DNA of 7,182 nucleotides, from assembly GCA_964561455.1 (NCBI GenBank), contig CAZLPS010000152.1, positions 1 to 7,182 of the forward strand, in the 5' to 3' direction. The notes beneath the pieces are model-generated. The model did not search any database. It saw nothing but the letters and a program-made list of their open reading frames with translations, and was not told the DNA's origin. Numbering within the stretch: the stretch's first letter is position 1; every line of letters begins with the position of its first letter. This DNA is from JABDGR01 sp964561455 (lineage in GTDB: Bacteria > Verrucomicrobiota > Verrucomicrobiia > Opitutales > JABDGR01). Both the position numbers and the translations under genes were made by a program. Below are positions 6,001-7,182 of this stretch, piece by piece.

Positions 6001-6292
6001 GCGACGTCTTCACCGTGTTCGTCTGCTCAATCGCAATGGACGGCCGGATGTTCTCAATCCGATCCACTCGCGGCCGGTCCAGCCGCTCCAGGAATTGCCG
6101 CGTGTACGCGCTGAACGTCTCCACATACCGCCGCTGCCCCTCCGCATGCAGCGTCTCAAACACCAGCGACGACTTCCCCGCCCCGCTCAACCCCGTCACC
6201 ACAATCAACTTCCCCAGCGGCAAATCCAAGTCGAACCCTTGTAGATTATTCTGCCGCACTCCCCGCAAGCGTATGGATTCAAGTTCAGCCAT
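1..6292 (-). CDS. uvrA: Tandem (double-length) excinuclease ABC subunit A, 3' end beyond the window
   Basis: UvrA is the damage-recognition ATPase of nucleotide excision repair; it loads UvrB at DNA lesions in the cytoplasm. One frame (first codon bases at positions congruent to 1 modulo 3) stays open for about 2,097 codons. It holds two whole UvrA copies and therefore four ABC ATPase modules. Walker A motifs lie at residues 34-42 (GLSGAGKSS), 803-811 and 1248-1256 (both GVSGSGKST), and 1902-1910 (GPSGAGKST). LSGGE signatures are at 588, 991 and 1682; the fourth lies beyond the window. By comparison with E. coli UvrA (940 residues), about 170 residues are missing, giving roughly 2,270 in total. 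Tandem UvrA is known in Chlamydia. The ATG at 6292 was chosen because UvrA homology starts within a few residues; an in-frame ATG at 6331 with AAAGG upstream is an alternative. Seven repeat-filled insertions are listed separately. Codons are strongly G-ending. No frameshift is seen, and a pseudogene is unlikely. Confidence 0.96.
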   Translation of the reverse strand, partial: MAELESIRLRGVRQNNLQGFDLDLPLGKLIVVTGLSGAGKSSLVFETLHAEGQRRYVETFSAYTRQFLERLDRPRVDRIENIRPSIAIEQTNTVKTSRSTVGTMTELCDYFKAWWPQAAQLHDPDTGEIIANDNPRTIWKQALGRWGGQTALVAFAVTKPKALTWAEIFGPLRAQGYSRAVAREEIKKEKLRIKKAGGEGPRDPALRETEGQRERKFQISNFKFQKDEQAALKKSKERAQRDCAPTIGRIARLEDLEKEAGKWPEGVTLLVVQDRVELVAKNELRFLEAARTALHFGQGALRLLEETGAELGRFSEGLHSPHTGRKFRPATSGMFSFNSPMGACAKCRGFGRVIELDERLVTPDTKLTIAEGVLRPFQGEVYGESKQDLLRVCKKFKIPIDVPWREMTAAQREFVMAGEPGYKEGMWKNHWYGVRRFFTWMETQTYKMHVRVFLSKYRTYNTCPVCKGTRLKEEALWWKWRGKTLPEVYGMTVEELLEEIKKKELRIKKNPDSTNLESGSWNLESGIPEPDALEISGEAIPNSKFQIPTSPGQWHQSDLALEGIVTRLRYLGEVGLGYLTLDRATRTLSGGETERVNLTTCLGSSLVETLFVLDEPSVGLHPRDINRLIGILRRLADAGNTVVVVEHDEAVMRAADHIVEIGPRPGKNGGRLVFSGTVAEMMRDAGSLTGKYLSGELGTTKGQRDQGTEGQRGSECEVWSVKCGVRKSEGALAAEGGRKAQGKVRNAKLLAPMNNTVRTDAELHTSHSTLHTSAFIKLQGITLHNLRGLDVSIPCGRLVGLCGVSGSGKSTLLKHALYQSLRVKRGEVAEEPAVIKKISMPKFAELMLVDQSPVSRTPRSNAALYCDAWEGIRGLFASGEAAKAAGFTAREFSFNAGEGRCPHCQGLGSERVEMQFMSDLYVPCPECGGKRFKPEVLACAWNGHSVAEVLAMEVGEAVEVFAAQPKIALRLRALVEVGLSYLPLGQPLNTLSGGESQRLKLVRYLGGLEETAGPSLLLLDEPTTGLHRDDVGRLLQVLHKLVRRGHSVVVVEHQLDVLAACDWLIELGPEAGAKGGKIVAEGTPEEVAGMGTETGRFLSKERGAGSGESRKFQISDFRFQKETGGSRGAQELRIENAELRKVETGDRRQETGAATGKAAFEIGNLEFGSDAQLQKAAEGVKEFTVSGLPFTVEGQAPSRIKELQEIDTPATCSRQPATSALRVVGAREHNLQNISIDIPRREFVVLTGVSGSGKSTLAFDIIFAEGQRRFMESMSAYARQFVEQMPRPDVDAVTGLPPTVAIEQRVTRGGRKSTVATVTEVAPYLRLLYARLGVPHSLVTGLPLVALGRKEIAERVRAEIGRRKGAQHLYMFAPLARGRKGHHQPLADWAGNHGYDLLRCDGKLVRVADFQKLDRYREHDVEVAVADFGVKAEKKVAESEIGRVLDGALKIGGGACFLMEGPRAATSGERGAGSGESGKEQRSKEAEKQRGAKSEFEIWDLGFEKTHSGNAKGKMQNAKLGGADAGTKPIWFSMTRTDPATGEAFAELDPKNFSWNSLRGWCPRCRGYGRLFAEVEGNEDLYAEAPSYAEPTEEVCPDCQGARLNPVSRAVKLYFKNGAAQSLPELVALAPAELLKKLEHLETDARGKLIAAEVIPQMAEKLKFLDRVGLDYLTLDRSAETLSGGEAQRIRLAGQLGSNLAGVLYVLDEPSIGLHARDNQRLIESLRSLQKNGNSLLVVEHDEDTLRQADTIIDMGPGAGVHGGKIVAQGTVEEILRHPESVTAQCLREGLVHPRRGAWRAVGMPKGPRDKGTEGQRGMPKTFTTQGLTLNAQVATRPRNAKGKMQNAKLAAGQKQSGNVEGNDSSFIPQPSSFLVVRGARLRNLKGGDAWFPLGRLVVVSGPSGAGKSTLVRDVLEPAAKFAAEHKLARLRWGDYARATGAMPRDKGTEGQRGELRIKNAELRSKETGDRRQEKKTRIQKSASAVNLVATAPWREIAGAEAFKSVIEVGQDPIGQTPRSTPATYIGAFEHIRALFAQLPEARLRGHEAGWFSFNTKGGRCETCAGAGRVKLEMSFLPDAWLPCEDCGGDRYGAELR
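369..463. repeat. In-frame repeat insertion 7 (three arrays)
   Basis: The insertion is three arrays nearly back to back. The 7-bp gtctcct family occupies 369-396 (four units, with gcctcct second). The 7-bp cttaatt family occupies 402-429 (four units, with ctgcatt second). An 8-bp ccctctgt family occupies 433-463. Read in the uvrA frame this gives peptides such as DKGTEGQRG, ELRIKNAELR and ETGDRRQE at residues about 1944-1975. It sits between Walker A and the Q-loop of the fourth ATPase, where other UvrAs have only a loop. The equivalent place in UvrA-1 has no array. The second cttaatt unit (409-415) would put TAA in frame, but it reads ctgcatt and avoids this. Confidence 0.93.
674..877. repeat. 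In-frame repeat insertion 6 (four or more arrays)
   Basis: It lies between the two ATPases of UvrA-2 (residues about 1806-1873). Arrays: ggatgaa family at 674-701 (four 7-bp units, second deviant); ttttgca family at 746-773 (third unit ttttccc); a gcgttaa family at 791-825 with gcgttaa at 798 and 805 flanked by ...ttga units; and ccctctgt octads from 841 to about 877. The peptides include NAKGKMQNAKLAA and KGTEGQRG. A degenerate stretch at 704-722 holds two copies of gttccc. In the gcgttaa array the two positions that would read TAA in frame (794 and 815) both carry ttg, so the codon is CAA. Confidence 0.92.
1736..1892. repeat. In-frame repeat insertion 5 (four arrays)
   Basis: It lies in UvrA-2 between the end of the UvrB-binding domain (GGGACFLMEG) and the zinc-binding region of ATPase I (residues about 1468-1519). 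Arrays: ttttgca at 1736-1763 (third unit tttttcc), nearly identical to 746-773; a caaatc family at 1782-1816; ctttgctt octads at 1824-1863; and four perfect ctccccg units at 1865-1892. Peptides include GERGAGSGES, FEIWDLGFE and NAKGKMQNAKLGG. The reading frame is intact on both sides, as shown by the flanking UvrA motifs. Confidence 0.93.
2639..2996. repeat. In-frame repeat insertion 4: the UvrA-1/UvrA-2 linker (seven arrays)
   Basis: This is the largest insertion, about 119 residues (1100-1218), and it is the junction between the two UvrA copies. Arrays of four 7-bp units: ggttgca family at 2639-2666; accgtaa family at 2718-2745; ccaaatt family at 2790-2817; gtctcct family at 2841-2868; cttaatt family at 2874-2901; ctgaaat at 2933-2960; ctccccg at 2969-2996. 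Seven different unit sequences thus share the same 28-bp length. Recurring peptides are ERGAGSGES, KFQISDFRFQK, ELRIENAELR and ETGDRRQETG. The stretch 2667-2717 between arrays shows only weak repetition. Confidence 0.94.
3978..4195. repeat. In-frame repeat insertion 3 between the ATPases of UvrA-1
   Basis: It occupies residues about 700-772, between GKYLSGEL and FIKLQGITLHNL. Arrays: gtgtgga at 3978-4005 (third unit gtgtgaa); an atttcgc family at 4048-4082 (five units, degenerate at the end); the inverted counterpart of the first array at 4121-4148 (alternating tccacac and ttcacac); and five ccctctgt-type octads at 4156-4195. The first and third arrays form a 28-bp inverted repeat with one mismatch, with 115 bp between the arms. 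The frame is preserved throughout. Confidence 0.93.
4647..4796. repeat. In-frame repeat insertion 2, upstream of the first LSGGE signature
   Basis: It occupies residues about 500-549, between MTVEELLEEI and the segment leading to LGYLTLDR. Arrays: a tttggaa family at 4647-4674; an attccag family at 4713-4747, which is the inverted counterpart of the first; and cttaatt at 4769-4796 (third unit ctttctt). Between the inverted arrays lies a small palindrome, accagat at 4682-4688 and atctggt at 4700-4706, giving a nested inverted structure. The deviant third cttaatt unit sits where TAA would be in frame. Confidence 0.92.
5559..5738. repeat. In-frame repeat insertion 1, inside the UvrB-binding-like region of UvrA-1
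   Basis: It occupies residues about 186-245. Contents from left to right: an 8-bp-stem hairpin (gggcgcag 5560-5567, ctgcgccc 5573-5580); a 7-bp-stem hairpin overlapping it by two bases (ccgctct 5579-5585, agagcgg 5598-5604); a tgaaatt array at 5619-5646 (third unit tgaaatc); octads at 5653-5668 and 5686-5701 split by a 17-bp element with its own hairpin (tcccgc 5670-5675, gcggga 5679-5684); and a cttaatt array at 5711-5738 (third unit tttcctt). It follows GYSRAVARE, where other UvrAs have a beta turn. A 22-bp inverted repeat adjoins its coding-upstream edge. Confidence 0.91.
5560..5604. repeat. Two abutting hairpin-forming inverted repeats within uvrA
   Basis: The first stem is gggcgcag (5560-5567) with ctgcgccc (5573-5580) and a 5-base loop. 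The second is ccgctct (5579-5585) with agagcgg (5598-5604) and a 12-base loop. Both are perfect and share two bases. They are translated as part of insertion 1 and have no UvrA counterpart. They resemble in-frame palindromic repeats rather than the heptamer arrays beside them. Confidence 0.75.
5741..5762. repeat. Near-perfect 22-bp CG-rich palindrome at the edge of insertion 1
   Basis: The arms ctcgcgcgcg (5741-5750) and cgcgcgcgag (5753-5762) are perfect reverse complements separated by two bases. It lies two bases from the last cttaatt unit and encodes SRAVARE in the uvrA frame. It could be a hairpin in DNA or mRNA or part of the insertion boundary. The alternating CG composition could also be chance in GC-rich coding sequence. 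Confidence 0.6.
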
Positions 6293-6300
6293 GGTGAATA

Positions 6301-6328
6301 ATGTCGAACGTTCAACATCCAACAATTT
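6301..6328. repeat. Degenerate heptamer array in the uvrA leader
   Basis: Four loosely related 7-bp units (atgtcga, acgttca, acatcca, acaattt) fill 28 bp just upstream of the chosen uvrA start. If translation starts at 6331, they encode LLDVERST-type residues at the N-terminus. The geometry matches the arrays inside the gene, but the units are more diverged. Confidence 0.55.
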
Positions 6329-6368
6329 CATCCCACCTTTCAACGCTTAAGTGAAAATTTCCCCCATC

Positions 6369-6392
6369 TTCTCTGTCCCTTTGTCCCTTCTT
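6369..6392. repeat. Octad (ccctctgt-family) remnant in the intergenic region
   Basis: Three 8-bp units (ttctctgt, ccctttgt, cccttctt) match the octad family seen at 433, 841, 4156 and 5653 inside uvrA. Its presence outside the gene suggests the family is dispersed in the genome and not specific to uvrA. Confidence 0.65.
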
Positions 6393-6449
6393 CAACGCCC
6401 TCTGGCATTTGGACTTCACTCCTCCCCCGTCGCTCTTCATTCTTCCCCC

Positions 6450-7182
6450 ATGAAGCCGTCCCGCCTCGCCCCCCTCCTCGTCCTCGCCGCGTCGCCCCTT
6501 TTCCCTTCGACGCTCTTCGCGCAATTGGCCCCCGTCGCCACCGGCACCCCGATCCCCTACGGCGATTTCGCCGACCTCCAATATTTCCTCCTCAAGGACA
6601 CCAACAACCTCGTCCTCGAATTCTTCGACGGTAGCGGCGTCAAAATTGCGGATATCCAGGCCTCTTTCCAAACCGCGGCCCCTTCCGCCGGCCTCCACCT
6701 TCGCATCCTCGGCAATCAAACCGGCCCCGAAACCAAGAAACTCTACTGGGACAACGAGGGTAACGCCATCTTCACCTACGACCTCGGCGCCGCCAGCCCA
6801 TCCTCCCTCCACATCTACTACGACGACGGCCAAGGCCCCCACGAAGTTCCCTCCGCCGGCACGATCGACCAACCCTTCGCCGAGGAAAAACATATCAGCC
6901 CAGCTCCCGCCCCGGCCCCGTCCCCTACCACCGCCTTACCCGTCCCACCCGGCGCCACCGCCCCGGCCTCGTCTTCTTCCGCCACCTCTGCCGCCACCTT
7001 CCCCGTGGGTGTAGTCTCCGCCTCCGGTGTCACCCACACGATTCTTGTCCACGCTCCCATCCAGGGAAAAGTTTTCAAAATCGCGCCCAATGGCGACATC
7101 GCTGGCGAATATACCGTTGGCGTAAAAGGCGAAGACAGTTGGCTCCTTCCCAATGGCCGCATTCTCGCCAGCTACACCAGCG
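6450..7182 (+). CDS. Secreted protein of unknown function with Pro/Ala/Ser linker and beta-propeller-like start (3' truncated)
   Basis: The frame opens at ATG 6450 and runs 244 codons to the window edge without a stop. Residues 1-24 are a clear Sec signal peptide: MKPSR, then a hydrophobic Leu/Ala-rich core, then cleavage after LFA before QLAP. Residues about 25-149 form a globular region rich in Asp, Tyr and aromatics (FADLQYFLLKD, YYDDGQG) that I do not recognise. Residues 150-185 are a low-complexity Pro/Ala/Ser/Thr linker. From 186 the sequence (KVFKIAPNGDIAGEY, then WLLPNGRILASY at 231-242) resembles a blade of PQQ-like or arylsulfotransferase-like beta-propellers, in which LPNG turns recur. 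The product is probably periplasmic or exported. It is divergent from uvrA and unlikely to be functionally linked. Codons are strongly C-ending, opposite to uvrA. No Shine-Dalgarno sequence is visible. The propeller call is tentative. Confidence 0.85.
   Translation, partial: MKPSRLAPLLVLAASPLFPSTLFAQLAPVATGTPIPYGDFADLQYFLLKDTNNLVLEFFDGSGVKIADIQASFQTAAPSAGLHLRILGNQTGPETKKLYWDNEGNAIFTYDLGAASPSSLHIYYDDGQGPHEVPSAGTIDQPFAEEKHISPAPAPAPSPTTALPVPPGATAPASSSSATSAATFPVGVVSASGVTHTILVHAPIQGKVFKIAPNGDIAGEYTVGVKGEDSWLLPNGRILASYTS

Larger units (their letters stand above)
2997..6292 (-). other. UvrA-1 module (first UvrA copy, residues 1 to about 1099)
   Basis: ATPase I has Walker A at residues 34-42, followed by the canonical AEGQRRYVE stretch. 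It continues with an LSGGE signature at 588-592, Walker B LDEPSVGLH at 613-621 and the H-loop histidine at 647. A divergent UvrB-binding-like region follows residue 108 and is split by insertion 1. ATPase II has Walker A at 803-811, the VDQSP Q-loop region, LSGGE at 991-995, LDEPTTGLH at 1019-1027 and the H-loop histidine at 1053. Its C-terminal zinc finger is complete: CX2CX19CX2C with cysteines 901, 904, 924 and 927. The N-terminal half keeps CAKC (344/347) and CPVC (463/466). The first CX2C pair of the usual N-terminal zinc site, just upstream of SFN, is absent; the region reads SEGLHSPHTGRKF. The first signature continues as ETER instead of the common EAQR. The module ends at GRFLSKE, which matches a normal UvrA C-terminus. 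Confidence 0.93.
6293..6449. other. Divergent intergenic region between uvrA and the plus-strand gene
   Basis: This 157-bp gap should hold the promoters of both genes, but I cannot identify convincing -35/-10 boxes. On the minus strand an AAAGG precedes an alternative in-frame ATG at 6331, and an in-frame TAA upstream of that (about 6347-6349) limits any N-terminal extension of uvrA. It holds a degenerate heptamer array at 6301-6328 and an octad remnant near 6369-6392. No purine-rich ribosome binding site is visible before the plus-strand ATG at 6450; the sequence there is pyrimidine-rich. Confidence 0.6.

Noticed and set aside
1..6292. uvrA as a pseudogene or a set of fragmented genes
   Set aside because: Frame checks at many conserved motifs from residue 34 to 2087 all fall in the same phase, and no stop is present; catalytic motifs are intact.
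6312..6893. Minus-strand open frame of 193 codons opposite the secreted protein gene
   Set aside because: The plus-strand frame has a good signal peptide and a domain layout; the minus frame is Gly/Glu-rich antisense sequence and would overlap the uvrA leader in another frame.

Overview
The window is high-GC bacterial DNA dominated by one very large minus-strand gene. From an ATG at 6292 to the left edge there is a single uninterrupted reading frame of about 2,097 codons with no stop. It encodes two complete UvrA proteins in tandem (UvrA-1, then UvrA-2), and only the last part of UvrA-2 lies beyond position 1. Double-length UvrA is known from Chlamydia and related bacteria. That, together with the base composition and repeat style, suggests a member of the PVC group, most likely Verrucomicrobia. 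This assignment is an inference from family knowledge.

Layout: 1-6292 (minus) is the tandem uvrA. 6293-6449 is a short divergent intergenic region. 6450-7182 (plus) is the start of a secreted protein with a Pro/Ala/Ser linker and what looks like the beginning of a beta-propeller; it is cut by the right edge.

The striking part is inside uvrA. Seven stretches (369-463, 674-877, 1736-1892, 2639-2996, 3978-4195, 4647-4796, 5559-5738; about 1.36 kb, roughly a fifth of the visible gene) have no UvrA counterpart. They are packed with short tandem arrays. Nearly all are four units of 7 bp (28 bp in total); a few have 8-bp units. At least a dozen unrelated unit sequences share this geometry, usually with one deviant unit. 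Neither 28 nor 32 is a multiple of three, yet the reading frame survives every insertion. Families that occur more than once are always read in the same codon phase, so the same short peptides recur. Where a unit contains a stop trinucleotide, the deviant unit sits exactly at the copy that would be in frame. Similar arrays occur in the intergenic region, so these look like dispersed genomic repeats that have colonised surface loops and linkers of a DNA-repair protein. They are comparable in spirit to Rickettsia palindromic elements and to cyanobacterial heptamer repeats.

The gene's core motifs (Walker A, LSGGE, DEP, H-loop, C-terminal zinc fingers) are intact, so it is probably functional. 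Plus-strand open frames across 1-6290 are shadows of uvrA.
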